NCBI GenBank assembly: GCA_022559845.1
Contig: CM040126.1
Coordinates: 140,190,064 to 140,254,063, forward strand
Direction of reading: 5' to 3'
From: Amorphophallus konjac
Lineage: Eukaryota; Streptophyta; Magnoliopsida; Alismatales; Araceae
Length of the DNA: 64,000 bases
Shown here: positions 1-10,139 of the stretch, one piece after another
Numbering within the stretch: position 1 is the first letter of the stretch
Layout: each line of letters opens with the position of its first letter
Translations under genes and position numbers: made by a program
Notes under the pieces: model-generated
Seen by the model: the letters and a program-made list of their open reading frames with translations, nothing else
The model's database searches: none
What the model was told of the DNA's origin: nothing

Positions 1-2195
1 TGCGATGAATGCTTGAAATGCGTGAATGCAAGGAGATGCAAAGAAGATGAATAATGTGAAGGGTGAAAGGATGAGATCTTCCTTTTTACCCTTCGAGTGG
101 CCCATGAAGAAAAGGTGATAGAAATAGATGTGGATGAAGTTGAATGAACAAGAGTGGGAGAAATAGGGGACGGCCCCTTAAGATAATTGCCCCTCCACGG
201 CAGTGAACATGTATGACCAATTGGCCCAATAAACGAAGCTTCAATAAATGACAACCCCCTTGGAAAGCGAAAATCAATAAGGTGAGGGAGTCGTAGAGTT
301 GGAACATGAAGCATCGAGTTGCCCATTGAATGTGGTGATGAATATGGAATGTTGAATAAAATGGGCATTCGCCCCTTGTAAGGAGTAATGAATTTGGAAT
401 TCGAAGGTTTGAACAAAGGGTGCCCTGCCCGGCCTTCAAACGGCGTCAATGCTTGGCATCTATTGAGCAACGGTGATGACTCAGCTTCTCCGACCATGCT
501 TGGCACAATAACCCGGATTGACATCCGGTAAATGAATTCTTGCATCTTGAATGGCACGGTCGTGGCCAAAGTCTTCTTGCCCGCCTTTTGCTTATCCTTG
601 GCGCAATTAGCTGCAGAAGCACGCCCCTTCCGAGTAACAAAGGGAGGTGAGGCGGAGGCGGGAGGCTCCGTGAATGGTGGAGTTATAATGGAAGGTGTTG
701 GCAAATGGGTGAATGGGGGCGGAGATTCAAACACGTCGAGCTTCTCCCCTTGCTCGGAAGTAGTTGGGATTAGCTCGGATGCAAAAAGTGGTGGATCCTG
801 CTCAGGACTAACCATGGGTAAAGGCGTAAGGCTATATGGTGGAGGAATAAGCAAAGTGGGTTTTAAAGGGATAATGGAAGGCCGAGGTGGCGGTAATGGG
901 AGGTTAATTGGGGAAGGTTTAATGGTGGGTTCGATGGAGGCTAATGGTGTGGAGGTAGATGGCTTAAGGAGTGGAGGTGTAATTGGTGGAGGTTTAATGG
1001 AAGGTTTAGGGGAGGCCAGTGTTGCGGAGGTTAATGGTGTAACTGGAGGAGGTGTAATGTATGCGGTGTCAAGGATAGGAGGAGACTTACAATGTGGCGG
1101 TGTGGGTGATTGGAGTATCGACCCATCATCGTAACACCAGTTAGTCTCATAAATAGGGATTGGATCGGGGATGGTTTCATCCTGAGCAGGAGGTTCATCG
1201 AATGAAAGTGGAGGGAGCGGGAAATTAAGGAAACTCGGAAGGGGTGCCTGCACATCTTCATCATCGTATATTGCCTCAGATTCTTCAAATGTCGGTTCTT
1301 GCTCACTTGGAATATCAACGCCGTAGTCGTCCATCCTATCTTTCCATTCTCTCTCCATTCTTGTAATGTCGTCCAAAGCGACATGGAGAGGATTGACTGG
1401 AGTAGGAGGAGCCGTGACCCTCTTTATTTGTTCCTCCATCAAAGTAATCTTATCGAGGAGAGTTTGCTGGAGGGGTGTAACTTGGGCAACAGAAGGTTGG
1501 CAGGGCATTGAAGGAGGAGGGGTCGTATAAAAAGGCCGTGGAGGGGAGTTGACGGGACGACCCGTAAAAGAACCCGGACGGAACGGATTGCAAGGAGTAA
1601 ATGGGCCTCGGGGCCGTGTTGGAGGAGGAATAGAAGGAGGCGGGTGTCGGACCACCCGAGTAGAATGAACAGGAGGAGATGGGTAATGGGCTACCCGAAT
1701 ATGATTGGAAGGAGGAGGTGGGTGATGGGCCACCCGTATAGGAATAGAAGGAGGAGGAGATGGGTGATGGGCCACCCGAATAGAATTGGAGGGAGATGGG
1801 TGATGGGCCACCCGAATAGAATTGGAAGGAGGTGGGTGATGGGCCACCCGAATAGAATTGGAAGGAGGGGGAGATGCAAGAGATGTACCCTCAACGGCAG
1901 CCTTAAGGGCTTGGATCTGTTGAGGGGTAAGATGATCTAATGCATGCAAGATTTGAGAGACCTTCTCATCATTGGGAGGAGACGGTCCCGTAGGAATAGT
2001 GGCTCGAACTTGAGTAGGGGGACCATGAGGATGGACATTGCCCATGGGTCGGGCATGACCATGAGAATAAGGACGTGGTCCCTTGAAAGAATGGTGAGAA
2101 TGATGATGATTAACATGTTGAAATTGAGGATATGAAGTGCTAGGTTGTGCATCCTCATTAATTGAATTGAACATGTTTCTATCATGGTAAGCCAT
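1..2195 (-). CDS. Proline-rich ORF of element A1 (ORF1/gag-like), partial
   Basis: From an ATG at 2195 the minus frame has no stop for about 731 codons and runs off the left edge. I checked the frame at several points (lines around 1559, 1139, 599 and 119). The N-terminus starts MAYHDRNMF. Residues about 100-190 hold six imperfect 13-16-residue repeats with core SNSIRVAHHP. Near residue 240 a short helix-like segment, MEEQIKRVTA, matches MEEQLKRVTA in copy A2. Later parts are proline/threonine-rich with repeated ITPPL/IKPSP-like pieces. No zinc knuckle, protease or RT is seen in the window. It could be the extra ORF known upstream of gag in Ogre-type elements, or the whole product of a non-autonomous derivative. 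The last 250 codons have weaker coding character and might be open by chance. The product is unidentified. Confidence 0.6.
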   Translation of the reverse strand, partial: MAYHDRNMFNSINEDAQPSTSYPQFQHVNHHHSHHSFKGPRPYSHGHARPMGNVHPHGPPTQVRATIPTGPSPPNDEKVSQILHALDHLTPQQIQALKAAVEGTSLASPPPSNSIRVAHHPPPSNSIRVAHHPSPSNSIRVAHHPSPPPSIPIRVAHHPPPPSNHIRVAHYPSPPVHSTRVVRHPPPSIPPPTRPRGPFTPCNPFRPGSFTGRPVNSPPRPFYTTPPPSMPCQPSVAQVTPLQQTLLDKITLMEEQIKRVTAPPTPVNPLHVALDDITRMEREWKDRMDDYGVDIPSEQEPTFEESEAIYDDEDVQAPLPSFLNFPLPPLSFDEPPAQDETIPDPIPIYETNWCYDDGSILQSPTPPHCKSPPILDTAYITPPPVTPLTSATLASPKPSIKPPPITPPLLKPSTSTPLASIEPTIKPSPINLPLPPPRPSIIPLKPTLLIPPPYSLTPLPMVSPEQDPPLFASELIPTTSEQGEKLDVFESPPPFTHLPTPSIITPPFTEPPASASPPFVTRKGRASAANCAKDKQKAGKKTLATTVPFKMQEFIYRMSIRVIVPSMVGEAESSPLLNRCQALTPFEGRAGHPLFKPSNSKFITPYKGRMPILFNIPYSSPHSMGNSMLHVPTLRLPHLIDFRFPRGLSFIEASFIGPIGHTCSLPWRGNYLKGPSPISPTLVHSTSSTSISITFSSWATRRVKRKISSFHPSHYSSSLHLLAFTHFKHSS

Positions 2196-2706
2196 TATAT
2201 AATCAAAGTTCTCAATAATTGCAAAGAAGCACACAAGTTGGAATGGTTACCGTGATTTTGATTTGTTTAATCCTTGGTGAATTAATGAACTTTAATAAAG
2301 TTTGGAAAGATTCACACAAGGGGGGGGAGGAACCTAGTTTCAATATGAGTTGAACTCCAATGCCAACTAGGAACTCTCACTCACCACGTATTAGGCCAAC
2401 TATATCGGGACTTCAAAGGGTACAACCTGCCCGGCGTCCGTGAGGGAATCCACGGGTGCGGGGACTTACGGAGGCTTGGAAAAGGGATTTCCAGTCCAAA
2501 GAGACGGAATGCTCAATGGAGGGTCGTCCCGATTCCAAGAGGGTGTGTGGATCCTAATGAAGAGGAGGGGGGCTCCCAAACCAAAAATGCAAATGAATGA
2601 AAGAATGCAATGGGGTAAACAGGCCAACCACAATAATATCAATCAATATGAAATATAAGCATGAAATATCACCCACGGGAAGGGTTGTGGAAACCCACAG
2701 TAAAAA

Positions 2707-3165
2707 CACGCCCTGTCAGGGGGCGCTACTAGCCAAAGAAACGACGGTGTGACTGCCGTGAATCAACGTGGGTGCCAGGGGCTGGGTGAAATACGCCTTA
2801 GAGTGAGGCGTTATAAATAAAAGGACGCCCTGTCTAGAGGGCGTCAAATCCAAGCAAACGCCTTTAAGTGAGGCACTAAAAATAAGAAACACGCCTCTGA
2901 TGAGGGCGTCAATCAGCAGGAGATGAACAGCCAAATCAAGAAACGCCCAATCGTAAGGGCGTCCAATTCGTAAAAAACGTCTGAGAGAGAGGCGCTAATC
3001 AATAATAAAACGCCCTGGGGCAGGGCGTTAATTCACAGGCAGCTCAATAAAATCGGGAAAATCAGGGAATATACTGGAAAACGCCCTGTCAGAGGGCGTA
3101 ACATATGACGACGACGCCCTGGGTTAGGGCGTGAATTCAAAAAGCGCCTCTGACAGAGGCGTTAA
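2707..3165 (-). repeat. ACGCC/GGCGT hairpin array in A1 leader
   Basis: Eleven short inverted repeats occur at about 40-45-bp spacing. Each is an ACGCC-type arm, a variable 6-12-base loop and a GGCGT-type arm; examples are ACGCCCTGTCAGAGGGCGT near 3081 and GCGCCTCTGACAGAGGCGT near 3143. The arms are nearly constant and the loops are not. The array lies between the coding frame and the PBS, so the genomic RNA leader should carry a row of stem-loops. The same array type occurs in the LTR of this copy and in the LTR and leader of A2. Confidence 0.85.
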
Positions 3166-3342
3166 TTCCTCAGGAAAGCCCGACGGCCAGAAGTACTAGA
3201 AAGGCACACTCACAACCACAGCAGGCAATCAATAAGTATAAGATATAAACATGCTCATCAAGAAATTTTAAATAAGTGGAGATTCTAAGGAAATGACAAC
3301 AAAATGGCAAATCACTTAGGGAAGAATGCAAAGTCAAATGGA

Positions 3343-3412
3343 GGGTGCCCGAGGGGCACAAAAGGAGACGCACCGAGGGTGCAATAGGGGAGATGGCACA
3401 CGCGGGTGCCTA
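3343..3412 (-). repeat. Short GC hairpins next to PBS (A1)
   Basis: In element sense three small hairpins follow the PBS: GGCAC-CCGCGT-GTGCC, GCACC-CTC-GGTGC and GTGCC-CCTCG-GGCAC. Stems differ but pairing is kept and loops share a CCTCG-like core. This matches the larger array at 61751-62009 in A2. Confidence 0.7.
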
Positions 3413-3447
3413 AGGGGAAAGGGGTAATGAAAGAAGAACACAAAGGA

Positions 3448-3465
3448 GTCCCACCGTGATCGCTA
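3448..3465 (-). other. Primer-binding site of A1
   Basis: Immediately after the LTR end (three bases beyond the terminal CA), the minus strand reads TAGCGATCACGGTGGGAC. The A2 counterpart is TGGCGATCACGGTGGGAC. Position and TGG-type start fit a tRNA primer-binding site. I cannot name the tRNA. Element B shares the CGGTGGGAC part. Confidence 0.65.
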
Positions 3466-3468
3466 ATT

Positions 3469-5002
3469 TGTAGATTCGTTTAAAAATCCACTTAAGAAAA
3501 ATATTAAGGATAAGCAAACAATAAACAATAGTGGAGATAAAACATGTACGAGGTGCACAAGGGGAGTGTGTGTGATCGCCAGAGACACGAGGGTCTCAAG
3601 TGGAAAATAATATGGGGAGATGATCGCAAAATACCTCAAATATGCGGGGGATGTGAGTGCTTCCTTTCTCTTCAAATCGGCCGGCCGATGAAGAGAGTTC
3701 TTCACTTTTATTACCCTTGCAAAACAAAGACAACAACACCAAAAAGATATGGATTAGAATAAAGGTGAGTGTAGCATCAAATTCTTAGATAGATGAGCAT
3801 GAAAATTGATTATGAACACACCTTAAGGGGGTGGCCCTTAAACCCCTATACAAAGAGGGTGGGAGATATATGATGATATGAATGAATGTAAATGAAATAG
3901 GGAGATGTGCAAGGGATTGCACTATGGGGAAAGCCTCAACGTGGTTGAGAAGAAAACATGTATATTATGCATGCATGTTAACGAATAGCAAAAGGAGAAT
4001 AAAAATAAAATAGAAGGAGCCTGTTGCTTCTGTTGCTTGTGGCCTTGATATTCAATGGGGAAGAAGCTTTAAAAAATGGAGATTGATGCGCGCGGGCATT
4101 CCTTCCTTAGCCAACAGCAACCTGTGAGCACAAAACAAGAGAAAAAAAAGAAAGCAAACAGAAAAAAAGGGAAAAGGGAGATACGTGGGAGGAAGAGGAA
4201 GAAGGGGATCGAGTGTCCAACCTATTAACAGAGGCGAGAGCCTCTATTAATAAGATAGAAAAGGTGATAAAGAGGCAAGAGTCCAAGGGGGAAAGGATTG
4301 GAACGGGCAAGAGCCCAAAATAGGTAGACATCTAATGAAGCAAGGACTCTCTGGGGATAGGGCTGCGAAGCCGGAAGAAGAAACACGCCTTAGGTAAGGG
4401 CGTCAATTTCAGAATTGACGACCTACACTAGGGCGTTTCTCAAAAACACGCCCTGCACAAGGGCGTTTCTCAAAAACCAAATTTAGCAATAAAAACTCCC
4501 CATATTTGAAAAAATGTTAAACACGCCTTAAACAAAGCCACTTTTCAAAAAAGCGTCCCTGGGAAGGGCGTTAATTTCAAGAGTTCAAATGGGAAAGTCG
4601 GTCAAACCAAAAGAATTAACGCCCTAAGGTGGGCGTCCTCTCTTTAAGAAACGCCTTAGGTGAAGTCATGTTTTAAGAGAAACACGCCCTTACCCAAGTC
4701 GTGAATTCATAAAATTCATAAAATAGATAGAATGGGGAGAAATAGATAAAATGGGAAAGAAACGCCCTAGACCAGGGCGTGTTTCAAAAACACGCCCCTG
4801 ATGAGGGCGTGAATTCAGAAAATAGAGATAAATGCCCAAGAAATCCGAAAAAATAGGAAAATGAGATAAAATGGGGAAAAATAGGAGAAATTCAAGAAAA
4901 GTGGGAAAAACCACTCAAATAGAACTAATTTGAGGGTCAAATGGGGCATCGCAGAGCGATATGAAATATACTCAAAATGACGTCAATTTTGGCGTGTCTA
5001 CA
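3469..5002 (-). repeat. 5' LTR of A1
   Basis: On the minus strand the LTR starts TGTAGACACGCC at 5002 and ends ...ATCTACA at 3469 (1534 bp, TG...CA). The A2 LTR starts TGTGACACCCC and ends ...ATCTACA. Adjacent bases 5003-5007 (ATCAT) should be one copy of the target duplication; the partner lies outside the window. Confidence 0.75.
4384..4810 (-). repeat. ACGCC/GGCGT hairpin array inside A1 LTR
   Basis: About ten copies of the leader-type hairpin occur in the upstream half of the LTR, for example ACGCCCTGCACAAGGGCGT near 4446 and ACGCCCTAGACCAGGGCGT near 4762. Several have one decayed arm (ACGCCTTAAACAAAGCC). The spacers are AT-rich. It lies in the U3-like part of the LTR. Confidence 0.85.
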
Positions 5003-7286
5003 ATCATGTTGATTTGTTGATGTTAAACTGAAACTTTCTGAAATGTGAATTGCACAATCATGCTTATGGTAATTATCTTCTGTCTGATTTGCATGAATCA
5101 TATCTGAATGAGAGTCATTGCATAAGCATACATGTAGTGACTGCATTACATATCATCATATTGAAAATTCCAAAAAGAAGTGATTCACTGCATATAGACA
5201 GGGGGAGCCTTTCTAAATTCTTCAGTGGTGTCAATTGTCTGAACTCTTCCTGTCTACCCATCTGATTCATTGTCATATCTACATAGTCTGTCTCATCTTC
5301 AGAACTCCTGTTTCTCATGAAAAATCAGTCAAATCACTTGAAAAATCTTCTTTACACCGAGTTTGAGTGGTTCATATCGTGCACATAGTTGATGCATCTA
5401 GACAGGGGGAGCATTTAAAATTGGTGTTTCGTTTGTCACACTTTGAACACCTCTTGTCTAGTAATTGAATAACTCTCATCTGATTTCATATTCTCTCTCT
5501 TGATAATGGATTCTGCCTTCTATTCATTAAGTTATCAAAGAAGAGTTTATTTAAACTTTCTTCATGTTGCTACCTATCAGCTGATCTGTCTGAATTCCAG
5601 ACTCAGCTACTGTTTGTTGATATACACTCTTCTGATATATTCCTTCATGTGTTGACTCTCACACCAGCGTACACTCATCCTTCACATTCTTCTTAGCTAG
5701 TTTGAATGATTGTGTCTAGTGTTGATTGTTGATCAGCTGTGTCTATATTCGGTCTGAGGAACTTAAGCTGCATGTTATGCAATTCATTCTGAGAATTTTG
5801 TAGAAATATCTATCATATAGGTTTAAGAATAACCACTGAATCAGACTGATATAAGATTAATGTATTCTTAGATTTGTAATTAAATGAATTGAAAATATCT
5901 GAATGATAAGCTTTAATAAATCTTAACCATCTGTGTCATAAAAAACCTTAGACTCACTCATCAGATATCTGAAAATTTGAAATCAGGGCTACTTTGGTTA
6001 AGATACATAGAGTGAGTATTGTTGTTAAACATTAACTTTGAAAATTTTGACAGGAAATAAAATTAGTGAGTAATGAAATGACTTTGTTCAATGAGAAACT
6101 GGGTTTTCCATCAAAGAAATGGAGTGAACCCAAGTCATGAAGTGTCATAGTCACTTAAAATGAAAATTCATTGAGAACCTGACAGAGCAATGGCAATTCT
6201 GTGTTGAGTAACTGGGAAGTCTGGCCTCTGATCAAGGTGTTTTCTCATGTAAAAAGACACTTATATTGCTAACTCTGTTCTCGAAGTTGAGAGACAATGA
6301 CAGTTATCACACTGAGTAACTGGGTCACTTCACCTGAGACTTGTTGTGCCTCATGTAAAAAGGTGTTTATCAACCCAAATTGCTCAGGAAAAATATAATG
6401 TGCTTCAAATGAAAATATATTGAAAATTCTGTCAACTCATGTTCTTGTAAAAGTGTTTAACCTCAGTACTAATCTGTGTAACTTTCAAAGGAGCTATTGA
6501 GATCATGTGTGTAAGATAAAGATGATTGATTTTGAGTGTTATTTGACTATTTGGTTCACCTTTATTAAAACTTGGATTCAGATATGAGTATTGAGTTTAA
6601 CTTGACAAATTTGGTATACATCATAATTAAATCAGATTGGTTAAGTTGTCACTTCATAACCCTTTATGATAGAAGTGTCTATTCTTCTTAAGACTTATTG
6701 TAGTGATGCAAGCATTAAAATCCCTCATGATCAGATTCATTCCAGTCAGCCTGATCAACATAAATCTTGCAATTGATTATTCATTGAGACGTCTTGTGAT
6801 TATTGTTGTCTACTTTAACCTTCATATCATCAATCACTTTCCTCTCCACACTGTTGGAATCTTCCATCTTGTTTTGCAACCAGTTCTGGTTCTGTGGACT
6901 TTCCACTTGTTTCATTCTGTTCATGCATATGTGAGGTGCCACAACCAGAGTTCAGATTGTTTGTAATGGCAGATTTCAGATTGATTTATTGGATAACCAG
7001 AGTTCATTCCTGCGCTTCAGGGGGAGTTATGGATTATCTGCATTTAAGAGGAGAGTAGTTCTGCGTGCATATTGATAGGGGGAGAGATGTTTTCTTGTCA
7101 TAAGGGGGAACTCTATCTCAGTGAACTATGTTTCTTTCTCTGTACTCTGAATTTGTGGGAAAATAGTCTGTGTGCTGAATTTTGTATCTCAAACCATTTC
7201 TTTTCTTTTTGATTATGTCAAAGGGGGAGAATAGTTTGACGAGTCAGTGTGACTCATTATGTTGCCATCATCAAAAAGGGGGAGAT
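5003..7286 (+). mobile_element. 3' internal region of Sirevirus-type copia element S1
   Basis: AT-rich sequence without a long ORF lies between the A1 insertion point and a polypurine tract. It carries repeated polypurine-tract-like strings, AGGGGGAG or close variants, near 5198, 5401, 7018, 7077, 7102, 7220 and 7275. Multiplied PPT copies upstream of the 3' LTR are a known trait of Sirevirus (Ty1/copia, Maximus/SIRE) elements. The coding part must lie left of A1, outside the window. I see no gag, pol or env-like frame here. Confidence 0.6.
7273..7286 (+). other. Polypurine tract of S1
   Basis: CAAAAAGGGGGAGAT directly precedes the TG start of the LTR. The preceding CATCATCAAAAAGGGGGAG string recurs at S2 (10046-10064), which supports this as the plus-strand primer site. 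Confidence 0.8.
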
Positions 7287-7439
7287 TGTTGTGCCCCTTG
7301 TGCTTCGATGATAATGTGGTGTTTTAATGATAGCAACATGAATGAGTCACCATATTTGTTTTGCTAAGAACAACACTTTGAGTCATCACATGAATGCATA
7401 TGTCTGATCTGTTCTGTGGAGAATGCATGAGTGTGCTAG

Positions 7440-8830
7440 GTCATGCAGTGTTCTATACTCAATGCATAAGTCTATACATTGCATATGTTTGTGCATCACT
7501 CAAAGTCTATACAATGCATGCTCGTTCATTCAAAGTCCATACATTGTCCTGTAGCATGCACGAAACCAAGTCCGTACAACGTTTAAAGTCTGTACATTGG
7601 TGGCAAGTCCATACAGACTTGGTCCATGCGTCTGGCAAGTATGTACATCGTCTTGTGCATGCATCATTCAAAGTCTGTACAGCCTGTGTTCGTAAGATCA
7701 AAGTCTGTACAATCCTTTTAATGCATACATTAAGTCTATACATCGCCACATTGTTCATGCATCATTTCTCAAGTCTGTACAGCCCGTGTTTGCATTCAAA
7801 GTCTATACATTGTTGTCGCATGCACATTCCCTGCTAGCAAGTCTATACATTGCACACGTTCAAGTCTATACATTGCCTTGCTGCATTGCACGCGTTCAAG
7901 TCTATACAACGTTTGCACATTACACACGTTCAAAGTTTGTACATCGTGCATCATTTGATTTGAAGTCTGTACATCATGCATCCTTTGATTTGAAGTTTGT
8001 ACATCGTGCATCCTTTGACTTGAAGTCTGTACATCGTGCATCCTTTGATTTAAAGTCTGTACATTGTGCATCCTTTGATTTGAAGTCTGTACATCGTGCA
8101 ACCTTTGACTTGAAGTCTGTACATCGTGCATCCTTTGATTTAAAGTCTGTACATTGTACATCCCTTGATTTGAAGTCTGTACATCGTGCATATAAAGTCT
8201 GTACACTACATTGGTTGCATACACTGCCATTCAAAGTCTGTACACTGCATTGCACGAGCTGAAGTTTACACAGTGTCTTACTGCACGCACTTGAAGTTTG
8301 TACATTGTCCACTTGCAGCATTAGCACAAGTCTATACAGCCAATGCAGTTCATGTCTCGTGAACATCCGGCTCATTCAGCGTCTCATGCAAGTATGTACA
8401 TCGTCTGTCAGCACTTACAAGTCTATACATTCTTGGTAGTTCAGCGTCTCATGCTGTGTCTCATGCAAGTATGTACATCCTCAGTCTGCACAAGTCTATA
8501 CACTCGCATGATAGCTAGTCTGCTCAAGTCTATACATCCGCATGATAGCAAGTCCATACAACGCATGTTGCTGCATGAACACAAGTCTGTACACTATCTT
8601 GTTACACGCGTTCATGTCCATACACTGCCTTGTAGCATGCACGCACACACAAGTCTATACATCCGTTTGCCTTGCTTCATGCAGCATCTCACGCAAGTCT
8701 GTACACTTGTGCTGGCCTGTCTGTGCATTCACTCTGAATGTATATACTTATGCATAATGCAAACTGCATCTCATGCACTTAAAGTCTATACACTCTCTCC
8801 TGAACACCTGTTGTCAAGTCTGTACATGCC
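7440..8830 (+). repeat. AAGTCTGTACA motif array in S1 LTR
   Basis: Dozens of copies of a short word, CAAGTCTRTACA or AAGTCTGTACAT, are spaced about 20-40 bp apart by variable text rich in TGCA and GCATGC. From about 7950 to 8200 the array is a regular 30-bp tandem (core TTTGATTTGAAGTCTGTACA, about eight copies). The array occupies the U3 half, upstream of the TATA box. Open frames seen here on both strands are translations of the repeat. Confidence 0.85.
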
Positions 8831-9018
8831 ATGACTCTACTGATAACAGTCTGTTATTACAGAGTTGCTGCTCGAGGAGGTTAATGATGCACGTGATCCA
8901 AGAATAGAAGATGGCCCTGATCGTAACACGTGGAACCACTGTGCTGAAATGCTGCCACGTGGACTGAGGCTTCTGGGCGGGAAATGTGGAAGACACACGC
9001 CCTATCTTCTGCTGCTGC

Positions 9019-9026
9019 TATAAAAG
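9019..9026 (+). promoter_or_regulatory. TATA box of S1 LTR
   Basis: GCTATAAAAGGAAGCC is a near-consensus plant TATA box, about 190 bp downstream of the motif array and ahead of a purine-rich leader, as expected at the U3/R boundary. Confidence 0.6.
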
Positions 9027-9841
9027 GAAGCCTTCTTCCTCAGAACAAGACAGATCGAAGCAGAAGGAGCAGAAGTAAAGAGAGTGTGACTGAAGCAGCC
9101 TGCACGATCCAGAGAAGAAAAGAGTGAAGAAGAGAAAGAGAGCAGAGGCAGAGTGTGAAAGCAGCAAAGAAGAAAAGAGAAAGGGATAGAGAGCTCGAGC
9201 AGAGAGTCTGAAGCATCCATTAAAGAATATGGTTGTTTGGAAATTGGATCAGATCCAAACCAGACTTGCTCCTGCGAGAGCTACATTGTGCACTTCATTT
9301 CTAGCTTTCCGTTGCTGATTTTTCTTGTGTTCTGTTTTAGATTTAAACCCTTCTTCAAGCTGTTCGTCAGCAGTGCAAGCTATGATGCACAGCGGCGAGG
9401 TGGATACCTCGGACGGGTTAAGCTGTAGTCCCCAGCAGATGGCAAGCTGTGTTGCCCAGCGGATGGCAAGCTATAATGCCCAGCGGTTGTAGGTAAGCTG
9501 TGATGCCCAGCGGTTCAAGCTGTGAGTCAGCGGAATCCACACTCTGGTTTGAGTGTGGGGTGGATGTAGGTCTGGAGGACCGAACCACCTAAAAATCTTC
9601 TGTGCAGTGGTTTGATTTCTTATATGCTTCCACTAGATGCATGCATAGGGACGATATGTTTTGATTGCACACTGTGTGTTTGATTGTGGTATCAAGAGTC
9701 CTTTGACAGGATTAGATCTGAAGTTTAATTCATTCCTTTAGGTGTTAATTCTTCAGTTGTGATCATTAGATTTTAATTGGGAGAAATTTTTAAAGGGTAG
9801 ATTCATTCACCCCCTCTGAATACATAGCACCGAACCCAACA

Positions 9842-10065
9842 GGAGAGAGCTCATCTGAGAAGTTCAGGGCACCTGAGGCATCTGAGAGCGAGTTGTAGGG
9901 GAGCAAATTTGGAGAGAGAAGAGGTTCAGAAGATGGTGTTTCTGGGATAGGCTTTCTGGTTTGTCAGTATGCACATTTTGGTTTGCTCCTGATTATTTTT
10001 GATCTCTTTTTAATACCTTGACGTTGCTTGATTCATAATGTTACCATCATCAAAAAGGGGGAGAT
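9842..10065 (+). mobile_element. 3' internal stub of Sirevirus S2
   Basis: About 220 bases lie between the end of the S1 LTR and the S2 LTR. The right end (GTTACCATCATCAAAAAGGGGGAG) parallels the S1 sequence before its LTR. The left part could encode a short glutamate/serine-rich tail, but no domain is visible. The remainder of S2 was displaced by S1. Confidence 0.6.
10052..10064 (+). other. Polypurine tract of S2
   Basis: AAAAAGGGGGAGA sits immediately before the TG of the S2 LTR. Confidence 0.75.
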
Positions 10066-10139
10066 TGCTGCATCCCTGCAGTTTTGATGATGTCTCACAC
10101 TATAAATAAATTAGTTTTATCGCATTCTTGCAATAAAGG

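Larger units (their letters stand above)
1..5002 (-). mobile_element. Tat/Ogre-like LTR retrotransposon, copy A1 (5' part)
   Basis: Read on the minus strand the order is LTR (5002 to 3469), primer-binding site, a long leader (3447 to 2196), then a proline-rich coding frame that leaves the window at base 1. The same LTR-PBS-leader-ORF order is present on the plus strand at 60406-64000 (copy A2), with matching LTR ends, PBS, hairpin arrays and a shared block (2424-2480 here, about 62980-63040 inverted there), so both belong to one family (A). No pol is visible, so the gypsy Tat/Ogre assignment is inferred from the long leader, the PBS resembling that of element B, and the LTR terminus. The element interrupts the internal 3' region of Sirevirus S1. 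Its second LTR lies beyond the left edge. Confidence 0.75.
7287..9841 (+). repeat. 3' LTR of Sirevirus S1
   Basis: It starts TGTTGTGCCCC after the PPT and ends ...CGAACCCAACA (2555 bp). Inside are a large short-motif array (7440-8830), a TATA box (9019-9026), and an AGCTGT..CCCAGCGG mini-repeat block (about 9420-9530) that recurs inverted in S3 at 55420-55610. The end CCCCCTCTGAATACATAG..CCAACA is typical of SIRE-like LTRs. It abuts the internal stub of S2, so S1 appears inserted into S2. Confidence 0.75.

Noticed and set aside
532..1134. 200-codon glycine-rich plus-strand frame
   Set aside because: It is the antisense shadow of the proline-rich A1 frame (Pro codons read as Gly on the other strand).
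7786..8375. Frames of 133-158 codons on both strands with SFDLKSVH- or VQTSNQ-like peptide repeats
   Set aside because: They are translations of the 30-bp LTR tandem (a multiple of three) and occur on both strands at once.
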